Shown here in pieces: positions 1 to 11,258 of a DNA stretch of 64,000 bases. This DNA is from Taibaiella lutea (GTDB taxonomy: Bacteria; Bacteroidota; Bacteroidia; Chitinophagales; Chitinophagaceae): NCBI RefSeq assembly GCF_008629695.1, contig NZ_VWSH01000001.1:771990-835989 (forward strand), in the 5' to 3' direction. Position 1 is the stretch's first letter, and the number at the start of each line of letters is the position of its first letter. The position numbers and the translations under genes are program-made. The notes under the pieces are model-generated. The model saw only the letters and a list, made by a program, of their open reading frames with translations, did no database searches and was not told the DNA's origin.

Positions 1-405
1 TCAATTGAGGCGGATGTAAACGGAATTATCAATAGCACGCAGAAAAGGACTTTTATAAATATGGCCTGGATGCGCAATCCTATGGAAGATTTATATCAGC
101 TAAGTCCAAGAACGTTACCAATTGTGTTGAACGAATCATACGCAATAACCGACAGCATAGAAGTTACAATACCTGCCGGTGCGACAATTGAAAACATGCC
201 GACGGATATAGAAACGAAACTACCTTTTGCATTGTATAAAGTGCATTTCAATTTTAAAGACGATAAAATAACTATGGTACGGACCTTTAAGCAAATAAAA
301 GGTGTGTATGAAGCAAATCTTTATGAAGCTTATCAAAAGTTATACAAAGACATAGCGTCGGAGAAGAATAAACTGAATGTGGTGATTTTAAATAAGGCTT
401 CCTAA
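1..405 (+). CDS. C-terminal part of a DUF3857/transglutaminase-type protein
   Basis: The frame is open from the first base, so the start lies before the window and the ATG at 61 is internal. About 134 residues are visible. They carry the beta-rich pattern of the DUF3858-like tail of Bacteroidota DUF3857/transglutaminase proteins: an acidic-basic strand with ESYAITDSIEVTIPAG, then P-I-V-L-N-type strands and a final helix rich in Y, K and L. These are usually large secreted or periplasmic proteins with a transglutaminase core, which would be upstream and unseen here. Family assignment rests on the tail only. Confidence 0.6.
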   Translation, partial: SIEADVNGIINSTQKRTFINMAWMRNPMEDLYQLSPRTLPIVLNESYAITDSIEVTIPAGATIENMPTDIETKLPFALYKVHFNFKDDKITMVRTFKQIKGVYEANLYEAYQKLYKDIASEKNKLNVVILNKAS

Positions 406-480
406 AAAAGATTATAAAAGATCACTGTCAATTCTTGTGAACTTTTCTGCTTTGTACGTCTTCAGGAAAAATCGAATAAG

Positions 481-1305
481 ATGAAACTAATTTCCCTTAT
501 AACATTTCTCCTGAGTTCATGCACACAAACGCCGTCGGAATATTTTCAACAGCATAATAACACTCCTGATATCCGGCAAAAGTTAAGTGATCTTCCTTTA
601 CCTAAAGGCTATAAAAGGATAATTGCAGGCAATAATAGCTTTGCTGTTTACGCCAGGAATATTCAGTTAAAAAGCGATAACACCGTTTATCTTTTCAGCG
701 GGATTAAGAAAGGGAATCAATCCGCACAATATGCAGTTCTGAATATAGATGTCGGCAACAAGGATTTACAACAATGTGCAGATGCTGCTATGCGCTTAAG
801 AGCAGAATATCTTTTTTCCCAAAACCGATACAATGATATAAAATTTCAATTTACAAATGGATTCCTATGCGATTTTGAACACTATGCAAATGGTTACAGG
901 GTAAAATTTAACGGCAATAATTGCAGCTGGATAAAGCAGACTGGCATAAGCTACACACATGCTACTTTGAGGAAATACCTTGACCTTGTTTATTCTTATG
1001 CCGGAACAAAATCATTGTACAATCAAATGAAGCCCGTTTCATTTTCAAAGATAGAACCTGGTGATGTTCTATTGCAAAAGCGGGAACCTTACGGACATGC
1101 GGTAACGGTAATGGACATGGCTTATAACCCTCAAACCAAAGACACTATTTTTCTTTTAAGTCAAAGTTATATGCCTGCGCAGGATATCCATATTTTGCGC
1201 AATCAGATGAATGATGATTTATCGCCCTGGTATTCCGTTAATGGTGCGGATATAATTGAGACGCCAGAATGGACTTTTACTAAGAATGATCTGAAATTTT
1301 TTTAA
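481..1305 (+). CDS. DUF4846 family lipoprotein
   Basis: A 274-residue protein with a short lipoprotein signal (LLSSC, Cys14), so probably anchored in a membrane facing the periplasm. The body matches what I recall of DUF4846: a central CADAAMRLRAEYLF helix and a C-terminal block PGDVLLQKREPYGHAVTVMD followed by LLSQSYMPAQDIHIL. The conserved His in GHAV and the SQSYMPAQ segment look like a possible active site, but no biochemical role is established to my knowledge. Its last four bases overlap the end of the convergent gene at 1302-1847. Confidence 0.72.
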   Translation: MKLISLITFLLSSCTQTPSEYFQQHNNTPDIRQKLSDLPLPKGYKRIIAGNNSFAVYARNIQLKSDNTVYLFSGIKKGNQSAQYAVLNIDVGNKDLQQCADAAMRLRAEYLFSQNRYNDIKFQFTNGFLCDFEHYANGYRVKFNGNNCSWIKQTGISYTHATLRKYLDLVYSYAGTKSLYNQMKPVSFSKIEPGDVLLQKREPYGHAVTVMDMAYNPQTKDTIFLLSQSYMPAQDIHILRNQMNDDLSPWYSVNGADIIETPEWTFTKNDLKFF

Positions 1306-1847
1306 CGTTGCAGATAGACTAAATAATTGTGTGGAGTCAAATAATAGATATCAGCATATTTATTATTCAGTTCAAATAATAAATATGAGAAATCAGGCTG
1401 CAAACTACCGGGAGATGTGGAACAGGGTGTATCCTGCAACCAAGTAAAAGATTTTGGTCCTTCATGTACATTGGTAATAGAAAAGACTTTATTAATTGCC
1501 GGAATAACAATCGTATAATCATTACCTACCTTTATTTCAAAAAATCCATTCTTCACCCATTGGGAGCTACTTGCAGCATAAGCTGTATCACTTGCAAAAA
1601 TGCTATTAGACAAATCTAATGTATCGGTCAATTCCAAAGTATCGAATTGACTATTGGCTACATATTTATTTAATACTACAATTTTCAATTCGTCGGCAGA
1701 AAACCCTTTAAATACAGGGCTTGCTGGAAGATAAAAACAAGATCGCCCGCATACATATTGCTGCGATTCGGTTTGTACTTTCTTTTTACAAGAACCCAAT
1801 ACTAATGGAATAATCAGAACAATTATAAGAAAAGACGATAGTTTCAT
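1302..1847 (-). CDS. Hypothetical lipoprotein
   Basis: 181 residues with a clear lipoprotein signal (hydrophobic run ending VLGSC, Cys20). The rest is beta-rich and polar, with no motif I recognise; it has a Cys pair near the N-terminus (YVCGRSC) and another Cys near residue 143. It reads like the small immunoglobulin-like lipoproteins common in Bacteroidota. A TAnnTTTG-type -7 box (TACATTTG, minus strand, 1872-1879) lies 25 bp before the ATG, so it may be transcribed alone. Confidence 0.55.
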   Translation of the reverse strand: MKLSSFLIIVLIIPLVLGSCKKKVQTESQQYVCGRSCFYLPASPVFKGFSADELKIVVLNKYVANSQFDTLELTDTLDLSNSIFASDTAYAASSSQWVKNGFFEIKVGNDYTIVIPAINKVFSITNVHEGPKSFTWLQDTPCSTSPGSLQPDFSYLLFELNNKYADIYYLTPHNYLVYLQR

Positions 1848-1890
1848 GTCCGGGGAATTTTGCAGTTAAAACAAATGTATATAAAAAGAC

Positions 1891-1924
1891 GAATGCCGGA
1901 CTCAATAACTTGAGTCCGGCATTC
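1891..1924 (-). terminator. Rho-independent terminator of the thiolase gene
   Basis: A perfect 15-bp stem (GAATGCCGGACTCAA at 1891-1905 with its complement at 1910-1924) and a 4-base loop. On the minus strand it is followed by a T-rich run. It starts 20 bp after the thiolase stop. Confidence 0.85.
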
Positions 1925-1943
1925 TATAAATGTCTATTTCATT

Positions 1944-3137
1944 TTATACCAATTCGTAAATAATAGCAGCGCCCTGCCCTACTCCGATACACATGGTAGC
2001 TAAACCATAACGTACATTACGGCGTTTCATTTCATGCAATAATGTAGCCGAAATACGCGCACCGCTACAACCCAACGGATGACCGATGGCAATAGCGCCA
2101 CCGTTTACGTTCACTATCTCAGGATTGATTTTTAAGTCCTGCATTACTGCCAATGACTGCGATGCAAATGCTTCGTTTAGTTCTGCAAGGCCAATATCCT
2201 CAATCGTCAAGCCTGCGCGCTGCAATGCCTTCTCCGTTGCAGGTACAGGCCCGATACCCATAATAGAAGGATCGACTCCGGCAATAGCACGGCTGACAAT
2301 TTTTGCAATCGGTTTTAGGTTATATTTTTTTACTGCATCTTCAGAAGCTAATAATAGTGCTGCTGCACCATCGTTAATACCACTGCTGTTACCTGCCGTA
2401 ACAGTACCGTCTTTAATAAAAGCGGGTTTTAATTCTGCAAGCTTATCTAATGGAGACATACGCGGATGCTCGTCTTTGTCGAAGACAGTAGTTTTTCCTT
2501 TTCCAAGTTCGATGGTTACCGGCACCAATTCATCTGCAAATTTACCTGCTTCATGAGCTTTCTGATATTTATCCTGGCTTTCAAAGGCAAACTGGTCTTG
2601 TGCTTCGCGGCTTATATTCCATTGTTTAGCTACATTTTCCGCTGTTTCACCCATAGTATATGGATGATATAATGCAGATAATTTAGGATTGATAAAACGC
2701 CAGCCCATAGTAGTATCAAACATTTCCTGCGAACGGCCGAAAGGTTTATCAGATTTACCCATTACAAAAGGCGCACGGGTCATGCTTTCCACGCCACCTG
2801 CTATAAATATTTCACCTTCTCCGCACTGAATAGCACGACTTGCATCCATGATAGCCTGTAAACCTGATGCGCACAAACGGTTAACAGTATTGCCACCAAC
2901 AGTAATAGGTAATCCGGCCAACAATGCAGACATGCGCGCTACATCGCGGTTATCTTCGCCCGCCTGATTAGCAGCTCCGGCAATCACATCTTCAATAGCA
3001 TTTACATCTAATCCGGGATTTCTTTCCACCAGAGATTTAATAACATGCGCTAACATATCATCAGGACGGACACTGCTCAAAGTACCGCCATACTTACCTA
3101 TCGGCGTACGTACGGCATCTATTACATATACGGACAT
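1944..3137 (-). CDS. pcaF: Acetyl-CoA C-acyltransferase, 3-oxoadipyl-CoA thiolase type
   Basis: A full-length 397-residue thiolase II. It cleaves 3-ketoacyl-CoA with CoA, or condenses acetyl-CoA in reverse. The nucleophile Cys89 is in NRLCASG, the catalytic His353 in GHPLG and the second Cys383 in CIGVGQG, so the active site is intact. The N-terminal run VRPDD, the ANQAGEDNRDVARM block and DTTMGWRF are more like PcaF/PaaJ (3-oxoadipyl-CoA thiolase) than FadA. No other aromatic-degradation or beta-oxidation gene is adjacent, so the substrate is uncertain. It is a single gene with its own terminator, and its upstream region holds the 21-bp array at 3268-3519. Confidence 0.88.
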   Translation of the reverse strand: MSVYVIDAVRTPIGKYGGTLSSVRPDDMLAHVIKSLVERNPGLDVNAIEDVIAGAANQAGEDNRDVARMSALLAGLPITVGGNTVNRLCASGLQAIMDASRAIQCGEGEIFIAGGVESMTRAPFVMGKSDKPFGRSQEMFDTTMGWRFINPKLSALYHPYTMGETAENVAKQWNISREAQDQFAFESQDKYQKAHEAGKFADELVPVTIELGKGKTTVFDKDEHPRMSPLDKLAELKPAFIKDGTVTAGNSSGINDGAAALLLASEDAVKKYNLKPIAKIVSRAIAGVDPSIMGIGPVPATEKALQRAGLTIEDIGLAELNEAFASQSLAVMQDLKINPEIVNVNGGAIAIGHPLGCSGARISATLLHEMKRRNVRYGLATMCIGVGQGAAIIYELV

Positions 3138-3267
3138 TGGAAATTGAGAATTTAATATTAAAGGTTTGATTTTTAAGGCTGTAAAATTAAGAATTTAATA
3201 GGAGAATGGCTAAATCTGCCATATGTTTTGATTTGAGGCAAGTCTTCTCCGAACATTTTTCTAACCA

Positions 3268-3519
3268 CAGTTTTGATGTATTAGCCGGAAGGCTGAATGT
3301 ATAACATGAAAGTTTGAATGTATTCCATAAAGGTTTGAATGTGTTATATTGAAGTTTCCATCTATCAAAATGAAGCTTTTGTGTATAACACTAAAGTCGG
3401 CATATATCATATTACTGTCTTAATGTATGATACTAAAGCTTGCATGTGTTACAGTAAAGTCTCAATGTATTAAAGTAAAGGCCGGATGTATTACATGGAA
3501 GGCTGCATTTATTACTTTT
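3268..3519. repeat. Array I: 12 diverged tandem units of exactly 21 bp
   Basis: Units start at 3268, 3289, 3310, 3331, 3352, 3373, 3394, 3415, 3436, 3457, 3478 and 3499, with no insertion or deletion. The rough pattern is AAGKYTG-N-ATGTATTACA plus three variable bases. Individual units differ at many positions, yet the period never slips. The array occupies the space upstream of the thiolase gene and downstream of the DUF4468 gene. The rest of 3138-3614 has only the hairpin at 3561-3593 and no gene that I can see. Confidence 0.85.
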
Positions 3520-3560
3520 TTGAGATTTAACGAGGCTAAAATTCAAAGTTTATAGCAAAA

Positions 3561-3593
3561 ACATGTCCCACACTTTAAAAGTGTGGGACATGT
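3561..3593. terminator. Perfect hairpin, GTCCCACACTTT family
   Basis: Arms ACATGTCCCACACTTT and its exact complement meet around a TT/AA centre. It lies 21 bp beyond the stop of the DUF4468 gene and probably ends that transcript. A near-identical hairpin sits on the other side of the same gene (4257-4292) and a third after parB. Confidence 0.75.
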
Positions 3594-3614
3594 TACAAGT
3601 TGAATTCATTAATA

Positions 3615-4166
3615 TTACCAATCGTCTTTCTTGGCTCCGCCCTTAATATTATTTTCTAAATCAATGGATAAAGCCAAAAGAGATTTATTTACTTTTTCAA
3701 TTACACTTGAATTATACTTTGCACCTCTACCCGGGAACATTTTAGTTCCGTTATAAGCTACAGGAGGATCAATAGGAAAATTATTAGATTTCACCATAAG
3801 ATTATCAAAACGAAACTTATATTTTCCATCCTTAAAAGAAAGTTTAATCTTAAAATTTACATAATCGCCGGGCGCACTTTTAAATTTCTCTAATACAATA
3901 GTAGGAGAGTTAAATATGATGAATTCTTTTTCATCAAATCCGGCACTATTATCTTCTGTTTTAAAGGTTGAAAGAACCCATTGTTTCGCCCTCTTAAACA
4001 TTTCTTCTTTTGTAACTCCTTCTACAGGAACAATCCCTTCATAATAATAATTGGTAGCATTATCGTCTGATACAAGAACTGTTTTTACTTCTTCATCTTT
4101 ATCCTGTGCCTTTATGTTTGGCGTAGCAAAGAATAAAGCTGTTGCAATCAATAAAACTCTTTTCAT
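3615..4166 (-). CDS. DUF4468 domain-containing secreted protein
   Basis: 183 residues with a cleavable signal peptide (ATALFFATPNIKAQ). The mature part fits DUF4468, described as having a TBP-like fold: YYYEGIVPVEGVTKEEMFKRA at the start, a W-V-L-S-T-F segment, then FKIKLSFKDGKYKFRFDNL. These are small periplasmic or cell-surface proteins of unknown role found widely in Bacteroidota. It stands alone between two nearly identical hairpins. Nothing in the sequence indicates a catalytic function. Confidence 0.75.
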   Translation of the reverse strand: MKRVLLIATALFFATPNIKAQDKDEEVKTVLVSDDNATNYYYEGIVPVEGVTKEEMFKRAKQWVLSTFKTEDNSAGFDEKEFIIFNSPTIVLEKFKSAPGDYVNFKIKLSFKDGKYKFRFDNLMVKSNNFPIDPPVAYNGTKMFPGRGAKYNSSVIEKVNKSLLALSIDLENNIKGGAKKDDW

Positions 4167-4256
4167 GGTTAATTAAAATTTTGGTTAAATAAAAAACATT
4201 GCCTCATATAATTGCAAGACATTGCCAAAGAAACATAAAAATTTATTTAAGGTCAA

Positions 4257-4292
4257 AACATGTCCCACACTTTTAAAAGTGTGGGACATGTT
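4257..4292. terminator. Perfect hairpin, GTCCCACACTTTT family
   Basis: Arms AACATGTCCCACACTTTT and its exact complement, 18 bp each with no unpaired loop. It lies 47 bp after the kbl stop and likely terminates that transcript. Confidence 0.75.
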
Positions 4293-4338
4293 TGCAGTAA
4301 TATCTAAAATCTAAAGTCTAACATTTAATATCTCATAT

Positions 4339-5529
4339 CTACTTTATCACTCCCAACTCCTTACCCACTTTAGTAAAGGCTGCAATAGCAGTATCTAAAT
4401 GGTGTTGCTCATGTCCGGCAGAAATCTGTACACGGATACGTGCCAGGCCTTTTGGCACTACAGGGAAGAAGAACCCGATTACATAAATACCTTCTTCCAA
4501 TAAACGGGCAGCCATTTTTTGCGCCAATACTGCATCATACAACATTAAAGGACAAATCGGGTGTGTGCCGGGTTTGATGTCGAAACCTGCGGCAGTCATT
4601 TGCTCACGGAAATATTTGGTATTTGCTTCCAGTTTATCTCTTAATTCCGTTGTTTCGCTGATCATATCCAATACAGCAATGGAAGCGCCTACTACAGAAG
4701 GAGCAACGGTATTGCTGAACAAATAAGGACGGCTGCGCTGACGCAACATTTCGATCACTTCTTTTTTACCGGATGTAAATCCGCCGGAAGCACCACCCAA
4801 AGCTTTTCCTAATGTACCTGTAATAATATCAATGCGTCCCATTACGCCACATAATTCGTGTACACCGCGACCTGTTTTACCCATAAAACCGGAAGAATGG
4901 CTTTCATCAATCATCACAATAGCATCATATTTATCAGCCAAATCGCAAATTTTGTCCAATTCGGCTAAAGTGCCATCCATAGAGAATACAGAATCGGTAA
5001 CAATCATACGGGTGCGGGCATCTTTGTGCTCTTTTAAACGTTCTTCCAGTTCAGCCAGGTCTTTATTCTTATAACGTGCTCTTTTTGCTTTGCACAAACG
5101 CACACCGTCAATAATGGAAGCATGGTTCAATTCATCAGAAATAATGACATCTTCCTCGCCTAACAATGGTTCAAACACACCGCCATTGGCATCGAAACAA
5201 GCTACGTAAAGAATGGTGTCTTCCGTTCCCAAAAACTTAGAAAGCTTTTGTTCCAGTTCTTTGTGAATATCCTGCGTACCACAAATAAAACGAACGGAAC
5301 TCATGCCATAACCACGTTCATCAATAGTTTTTTTGGCAGCTTCCACCACTTTCGGATGAGAAGAAAGCCCAAGGTAGTTATTGGCGCAAAAGTTCAAAAC
5401 CTTTTTACCGTTCACCAATATTTCGGCTCCCTGCTCGGAATCAATGCGACGTTCTGATTTGAAGAGGCCGTTCTCTTTAATTTCTTCAATCTCGCCTTGA
5501 ATACGAGTATAAAATGAATTGCTTGACAT
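4339..5529 (-). CDS. kbl: Glycine C-acetyltransferase (2-amino-3-ketobutyrate CoA ligase)
   Basis: A PLP enzyme that joins glycine and acetyl-CoA to 2-amino-3-ketobutyrate or runs the reverse step of threonine breakdown. The start is placed at 5529 ([11 protein letters not shown]), giving 396 residues, close to the E. coli length; the frame is open for 46 more codons upstream, but that extension does not match the family. The PLP Lys is in GTLGKALGG near residue 241, with [10 protein letters not shown] and the [14 protein letters not shown] entry motif present. No threonine dehydrogenase is next to it. A minus-strand TAGCTTTG box (5566-5573) could be its -7 element. Confidence 0.93.
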   Translation of the reverse strand: MSSNSFYTRIQGEIEEIKENGLFKSERRIDSEQGAEILVNGKKVLNFCANNYLGLSSHPKVVEAAKKTIDERGYGMSSVRFICGTQDIHKELEQKLSKFLGTEDTILYVACFDANGGVFEPLLGEEDVIISDELNHASIIDGVRLCKAKRARYKNKDLAELEERLKEHKDARTRMIVTDSVFSMDGTLAELDKICDLADKYDAIVMIDESHSSGFMGKTGRGVHELCGVMGRIDIITGTLGKALGGASGGFTSGKKEVIEMLRQRSRPYLFSNTVAPSVVGASIAVLDMISETTELRDKLEANTKYFREQMTAAGFDIKPGTHPICPLMLYDAVLAQKMAARLLEEGIYVIGFFFPVVPKGLARIRVQISAGHEQHHLDTAIAAFTKVGKELGVIK

Positions 5530-5676
5530 ATAATTAAGAAAGTATTTTGGGATATAAACAGGCAGCAAAGCTAATAAATTAATTGTTTCTCCACACTTAA
5601 TCAAAGAATACCTACACTTGTTCAAAATGTTTATTTTGGGTGCTGAACCGAACGAATTTTGATTCAAATTTAATTC

Positions 5677-8600
5677 ATGAAAAACCTTTTGATTGCCTGC
5701 CTGTGTATCGCAGCTATCTATTTAAACAGTTGCGGCCCCTCTTCCAGAGTTTCCAGCGCCGAATTCGGCAAATACGTTTCCGGGTTTACATCGGGGAAAG
5801 TAGACATGGATGCGGAAATAAAAATCGAACTGACAGCTGCTGTATTGGACAGCATGTCGGCGGAAAAGAGGGATTCTTCTTTTCTGAAAGACCATATCAG
5901 CATTTCACCCGATGTTGACGGAAATTTTTACTGGGTGGATTACAGGACAATCGGATTTAAACCTGAAAAACAATTCCAGCAGGGAAGGCATTATCATGTC
6001 AGATTCAAATTAGGCAAATTCATCAATACGCCTGTTAAGTTCAGGACGTTTGAATTCAATTTTGAGACAGATGAAAAGAAGATGGATATTTCTGAACCGG
6101 GACTGCAGGTAAACAATCCTTATGTTGCGGAATGGCAGAATTATACATTGATAGCCACTTCAAATTTTGAATTGGATCCAAAAGAAATACAGAAATGCTT
6201 TCATGCTACAGAAGGCGACAAATCGTTGCCTGTTACTTGTGTGCAGATAGAACCGAAAAGATATAAAATAATTGTTGACAGCATCGAAAGAAAAAACAAG
6301 GAGGAAAAGCTGCATCTGGAATGGAATTGCAAAAGCCTTGGTTTAAAGAATAAAGAAGAAAAAACAATTTCCGTTCCAAGCCTCGGCAACTTCAAAGTAT
6401 TGAGCATGGAGGTGAAAGATGATGGCGACCAGCAATTGGATATCACTTTCAGCGATGCCATCCAACCGAGTCAGAAATTAGATGGTATAATAGAAATTGA
6501 AGACGCTTCCAATTTAAAATTCAACATAACAGGAAATGTGGTGTCCGTTTTTCTCAATGAAAGAATTGAAGGAACGAAAAATGTAACTGTCAACAAAGGC
6601 ATACTGAATTACAAAAATTACAAAATGGATTCCACCAATACGGGCATTGTGGAATTTGAGGGGGTGAAACCCGCGTTGCGCCGGCAGAACAAAGGGTGCA
6701 TATTGCCTAACAGCCAGGGTTTGTTATATCCTTTCGAAAGTATCGGTATCCATACAGTAGATGTCCGCATTATTAAAATCAGGGAAAATAATGTTCATCA
6801 ATTCTTACAGGTAAATGAACTGGATGGCGATGACGGCTTAACGCGTGTAGGCAGAATTGTGGTGGAGAAAAAAATAAATATCATAGCAGATACGGTCAAT
6901 CCCCAAAATCAATGGACTACGCACATCCTTGATTTAGGTAAATTAATACAACCTGAACCCGGCGCACTTTACAGGGTTTGTATCCGTTTCAAAAAAGATT
7001 ACACTTACCTCGATTGCCGGAACGATAACAATAATGATGATAACAATGAAAATTACATGTATGAATCTGAAGACACAGAGGATTCGACATGGAATGAATA
7101 CGGCTGGCACGGTAACGGATTTGACGGCTATGATACATGGCGCTGGAATGAAGACGAAGATCCTTGCGAAAACAGTTATTATAATGGCGGCGCCATCTGC
7201 AGCAATATTTTAGCAAGTGATATTGGTGTTATTTATCAGGAAGAAAAAGATAAAACAGCAAGAATTGTAACAACTAACCTGTTAAATGCAGCTGCATTGC
7301 CCAATACGGAAATCAGCCTCTATTCCTACACCCAGGAGAAAATTGCTGCCGGCACAACTGATGCCAATGGTTTTCTGAGATTAAGCCCTAATCAAAAGCC
7401 GTTTTTATTAGTTGCAAAAAAAGGAAAACAAAGAGCGTATTTAAAATTGACTAATTCCAACACGTTGTCATTGTCAAAATTCGACATTGAAGGAACAGAC
7501 CGGGGAGATGGCCTGAAAGGCTTTCTGTATGCCGAACGTGGCGTATGGCGACCGGGCGATTCCGTGTTCCTGCATTTTGTTTTGAATGACAAGAGTAATC
7601 CTTTGCCGGCAGCACATCCTGTTAAGTTTGAATTAAGCGACCCCGACGGGAAAACGATTTTCAGCAGAACGACCACCGAAAATACCGGTCATATTTATCC
7701 ATTGTATTTCAAGACTGCGGATAATGCGAGAATGGGGAGCTACACCGCAACTGTAACGGTAGGGAATGCACGGTTCTCTCAGGATATTTTGCTGGAGTAT
7801 ATTGTACCTAACAGAATGAAGCTGGAAAGCAATGTGGACGGCAAACTGCTGACACAAAAAGACAGTACTGTCCAATTAAAAGTAATGTGGCTGAATGGCG
7901 CTACCGGCAAGGGCTTAAAAACACAGTGCGCTGCTTCTTTAAGGCCAAACTGGAATTACTTCACTAAGTTCAGCGATTATCAATTCATAGCGCCTTACAA
8001 TAAAGATTACAGAGGCAATTTTGAATTACCGGAAGTTATTACCAACGATTCGGGTATAGCGAGATATAATATACCGGGCGTTACCACTGCTGATGCTCCA
8101 GGCATCATGTCGGCAAGCTATGTGTTTAAAGCTTTTGAGCAAGGCGGAGGTTTCAGTATTGACAAATCTGTTTCCAATATCTCCGTTTTTGACAGTTATG
8201 TGGGATTGAAATCGCCCGATGGCGGCAGCTATTACGGTTCGCTTGATTATACCAAAAGTTATGCTTTCCCTTATGTTATAGTAAACAAAGACCAGGTATT
8301 GGTGGCGGGCCATCATCTGCATTTGAAAATATATGAAATGCAGCGCAGCAACTGGTACGAAGCGGATGAAGACGACATTGCAACTTTTAAATCTTATAGC
8401 GGTAAAATCTGCGTAAAAGACACGCAATGGGTTGCGGCGAAAGGTGATGGCAATTTCAAATTCGGCAATATCGGCAAACCTTATGGCAGGTATATGATTG
8501 TACTGAAAGACCTTGCCAGCGGACATGAAAGCGGCATGATTGTAGTGTTTGACAATCCGTATTGGGAAAGATATAGCTCTGATGATGCCGATTATGAAAC

Positions 8601-11196
8601 GATTGTTCAGTTAAGTTCCAGTAAAAAAGTTTATACCGTTGGTGAACATATTAAGTTGAGCGTACCTGCACCTGAAAACGCCAATATTCTTATTAATATA
8701 GAATCTGACAGCAAAATCATTAAACAATTTTGGGTGAAGGGCAATAAGAAGAATGAGCCGATTGACATAGAAACCAATGCCACAATGGCTCCTGGAGTAT
8801 ATGTTCATGCTACGGTATTGCAGCCACACCATTATACAAAAGACGGCTCGCCGATAAGACAATACGGCATCATTCCGTTAAAGATTGAAAATCCTGAGAC
8901 AAAGTTATTGCCTGTCATAAAAATGAATGACGAAATAAGACCTGAAACACCTGCGAATATTCAGGTTTCGGAAACAAGCGGTAAGGAAATGAATTACAGC
9001 CTGGTGTTGGTTGACGAGGGCTTATTGGATTTAACGCATTACCGTTTGCCTGATATCTGGGAATTTATGAATAGTCAGCAATCACTGAAAATAAAGACAT
9101 GGGATATGTATGACCAGGTGATTGGCGCTTATGCGGGTGTTATCCAAAATGTATTTACCATTGGCGGTGATGGTTCTTATGATGAAAGCGAGGATTCAAA
9201 GGCAAACAGGTTTAAGCCTGCCATTATAAATCTGGGCGTTTTTCATTTGAAAGCCGGAGAAAAGAAAACACATACTTTCGTTATCCCTAATTACTGCGGC
9301 AGAATGAAAGCCTTTGTAATAGCCTATTCCAATTACAATTCCGGAAGTGCGGAAAAAGAGTTTTATGTAAAGAAACCATTGATGCTTTTGACCTCTGCTC
9401 CGAGAATGATGTCAGCAAAGGAAAACTATATGCTGCCTGTAACGGTTTTCAATCTGGATAAAAAGGCTAAGAAAGTAAAAGTAACATGCCGCATTGAAGG
9501 ACTGCAAGGTTATAAATTCAATCAGGAACAAAATATTGCATTTAACGATGAAGGGGATGCGGTTGTAAATTTCAATCTGCAATTGCCGGAAGCTGTGGGC
9601 ATTCTGAATATGGAACTTACTGCTACAGACGGCAAGGAGGTAACAAAGGAAAAAATAGAAATTCAGGTAAAGCCGACGCAGCCTGTCATCAATCATCAAA
9701 AAACGTTTGAAGTAAATGCGGGCAGCAGCATAACAATAGATGCAGGGGTAAAAGGCATGAAGGGCACTTATAACAGTACGCTGGATGTTAATGATAAAAT
9801 GAATTTTGATTTCCAGAACAGGCTGAATTATCTGATTCAATATCCGCATGGATGCGTCGAGCAAACTACCTCTTCTGCTTTTGCACAATTATTTCTGAAT
9901 GATGTTCAGGACGTAAATGATGATGAAGCGAAAGAAATCAAAGACCATGTTGACATTGTGCTCAAAAAACTGCATCAATTCCAGACTTATAACGGAGGAT
10001 TTGCATATTGGCCTTATCAGTACGAGGTGAATGATTTTGCGAGCGTATATGTTTTACATTTCATGACAGAAGCCAGGGACAAAGGTTTTGTCGTATCTGA
10101 TTATATCTGGAAGAATGCCTTGAATTATCAGAAAGAGGCTGCAAAACATCATGAAAACAGCTTCACGGCAAATTCTTATACTTATTGGGATAAAGAGCTG
10201 ACACAGGCATACAGGTTGTATTTATTGGCAAGATTAAATCAGGCGGATATTACTTCTATGAATAAGATGCAGGGTGAAGTCTTGCAAAGCAATACTTCAA
10301 AAGCCTTTTTGGCTAAGGCATACAGCTTAATCGGCAAAAACGATGTAGCGAAAAACCTCCTGCTGACATTTAAAGCAAAAAGTAATAATTCGTTGGATTA
10401 CAGCAATACGTTCGGCAGCGATTTAAGAGATGAAAGCATGTCTCTGATTGCGTTAAACAATATGGGTTCCAAATCTTATTGTCAGAATCTTGCAAATGAC
10501 ATCAGCCGTCTGTTAAGCAATAATTATTGGAACAGCACTATATCGACATCGTTGGCATTAACGGCGCTGTCCAAATATTATTCGCTGGATAAGCAGGGCA
10601 TCCATAATTATAGCCTGAACGGGAAGGCATACAGTTTTTCAAAACATACGCAAACTGTGAAACTTAGTACCGTGGCTGCTTACGGTAATATTATTTTTAA
10701 AAACAGCTCGGCACAGAAAATGTACCTCACACTAAATGAAAGATATTCGGACAATAATTTCATCGCGCCATTAATAAACAGGGGCATGAAATTAAATATC
10801 AGCTACTGGGACATGAATAACCACAGCCTAAAAGAATGGAGCCTGCAACATGGAACAAATTTTATGGCTAAGATTGAGGTAAGCAATACAACTGATATAT
10901 CTATGCAAAATGTGGCACTGGAATTCGGCATAGCAAATGGATGGCAGATTATCAGCAACAGGTATATGGATGATGAAACGATCAACAAGAATTCGAGCTG
11001 CGATTATAAAGATGCGAAGGATGACGGCGTATATTACTATTTCAATTTAACGCCAAAGGAAACAAAAACCTTCTATGTGCTTTTGAATGCATCGTACAAA
11101 GGAACATTCTATTTACCCTTGGCCCAATGTTACCCGATGTATAATGAGGGTTATAAAGCGCAGCAGGCGGGCAAATGGGTGAAAGTCGGGGATTAA
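5677..11196 (+). CDS. Bacterial alpha-2-macroglobulin family lipoprotein with thioester
   Basis: A 1,839-residue protease-trap protein of the YfhM/alpha-2-macroglobulin family, thought to protect the periplasm against incoming proteases. A lipoprotein signal ends at Cys19 (LNSC). The repeated macroglobulin (MG) beta domains fill most of the length, including [16 protein letters not shown] typical of the MG2 region. The thioester motif GCVEQ lies at residues 1392-1396 within [12 protein letters not shown], so the covalent trap looks functional, and a helical thioester-domain bundle follows ([15 protein letters not shown]). An unusual acidic, Asn/Asp/Glu- and Trp-rich insertion lies near residues 450-505. 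Penicillin-binding protein 1C, its usual partner, is at 15116, separated by a two-component system. Confidence 0.93.
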   Translation: MKNLLIACLCIAAIYLNSCGPSSRVSSAEFGKYVSGFTSGKVDMDAEIKIELTAAVLDSMSAEKRDSSFLKDHISISPDVDGNFYWVDYRTIGFKPEKQFQQGRHYHVRFKLGKFINTPVKFRTFEFNFETDEKKMDISEPGLQVNNPYVAEWQNYTLIATSNFELDPKEIQKCFHATEGDKSLPVTCVQIEPKRYKIIVDSIERKNKEEKLHLEWNCKSLGLKNKEEKTISVPSLGNFKVLSMEVKDDGDQQLDITFSDAIQPSQKLDGIIEIEDASNLKFNITGNVVSVFLNERIEGTKNVTVNKGILNYKNYKMDSTNTGIVEFEGVKPALRRQNKGCILPNSQGLLYPFESIGIHTVDVRIIKIRENNVHQFLQVNELDGDDGLTRVGRIVVEKKINIIADTVNPQNQWTTHILDLGKLIQPEPGALYRVCIRFKKDYTYLDCRNDNNNDDNNENYMYESEDTEDSTWNEYGWHGNGFDGYDTWRWNEDEDPCENSYYNGGAICSNILASDIGVIYQEEKDKTARIVTTNLLNAAALPNTEISLYSYTQEKIAAGTTDANGFLRLSPNQKPFLLVAKKGKQRAYLKLTNSNTLSLSKFDIEGTDRGDGLKGFLYAERGVWRPGDSVFLHFVLNDKSNPLPAAHPVKFELSDPDGKTIFSRTTTENTGHIYPLYFKTADNARMGSYTATVTVGNARFSQDILLEYIVPNRMKLESNVDGKLLTQKDSTVQLKVMWLNGATGKGLKTQCAASLRPNWNYFTKFSDYQFIAPYNKDYRGNFELPEVITNDSGIARYNIPGVTTADAPGIMSASYVFKAFEQGGGFSIDKSVSNISVFDSYVGLKSPDGGSYYGSLDYTKSYAFPYVIVNKDQVLVAGHHLHLKIYEMQRSNWYEADEDDIATFKSYSGKICVKDTQWVAAKGDGNFKFGNIGKPYGRYMIVLKDLASGHESGMIVVFDNPYWERYSSDDADYETIVQLSSSKKVYTVGEHIKLSVPAPENANILINIESDSKIIKQFWVKGNKKNEPIDIETNATMAPGVYVHATVLQPHHYTKDGSPIRQYGIIPLKIENPETKLLPVIKMNDEIRPETPANIQVSETSGKEMNYSLVLVDEGLLDLTHYRLPDIWEFMNSQQSLKIKTWDMYDQVIGAYAGVIQNVFTIGGDGSYDESEDSKANRFKPAIINLGVFHLKAGEKKTHTFVIPNYCGRMKAFVIAYSNYNSGSAEKEFYVKKPLMLLTSAPRMMSAKENYMLPVTVFNLDKKAKKVKVTCRIEGLQGYKFNQEQNIAFNDEGDAVVNFNLQLPEAVGILNMELTATDGKEVTKEKIEIQVKPTQPVINHQKTFEVNAGSSITIDAGVKGMKGTYNSTLDVNDKMNFDFQNRLNYLIQYPHGCVEQTTSSAFAQLFLNDVQDVNDDEAKEIKDHVDIVLKKLHQFQTYNGGFAYWPYQYEVNDFASVYVLHFMTEARDKGFVVSDYIWKNALNYQKEAAKHHENSFTANSYTYWDKELTQAYRLYLLARLNQADITSMNKMQGEVLQSNTSKAFLAKAYSLIGKNDVAKNLLLTFKAKSNNSLDYSNTFGSDLRDESMSLIALNNMGSKSYCQNLANDISRLLSNNYWNSTISTSLALTALSKYYSLDKQGIHNYSLNGKAYSFSKHTQTVKLSTVAAYGNIIFKNSSAQKMYLTLNERYSDNNFIAPLINRGMKLNISYWDMNNHSLKEWSLQHGTNFMAKIEVSNTTDISMQNVALEFGIANGWQIISNRYMDDETINKNSSCDYKDAKDDGVYYYFNLTPKETKTFYVLLNASYKGTFYLPLAQCYPMYNEGYKAQQAGKWVKVGD

Positions 11197-11213
11197 AATA
11201 GTTTATTATCACA

Positions 11214-11246
11214 AGAGTTGTCAACTTTTAAAAAGTTGACAACTCT
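11214..11246. terminator. Bidirectional terminator, GTTGTCAACTTTT family
   Basis: Perfect stem with arm AGAGTTGTCAACTTTT and a T/A-rich flank on both sides, placed between the convergent alpha-2-macroglobulin and LytTR regulator genes. The same hairpin type recurs at 20417, 47163, 47808 and 62366. Confidence 0.85.
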
Positions 11247-11258
11247 TTTAATGTAATA

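Noticed and set aside
5530-5667. N-terminal extension of kbl
   Set aside because: The extension is not in the family, and the ATG at 5529 gives the usual length.
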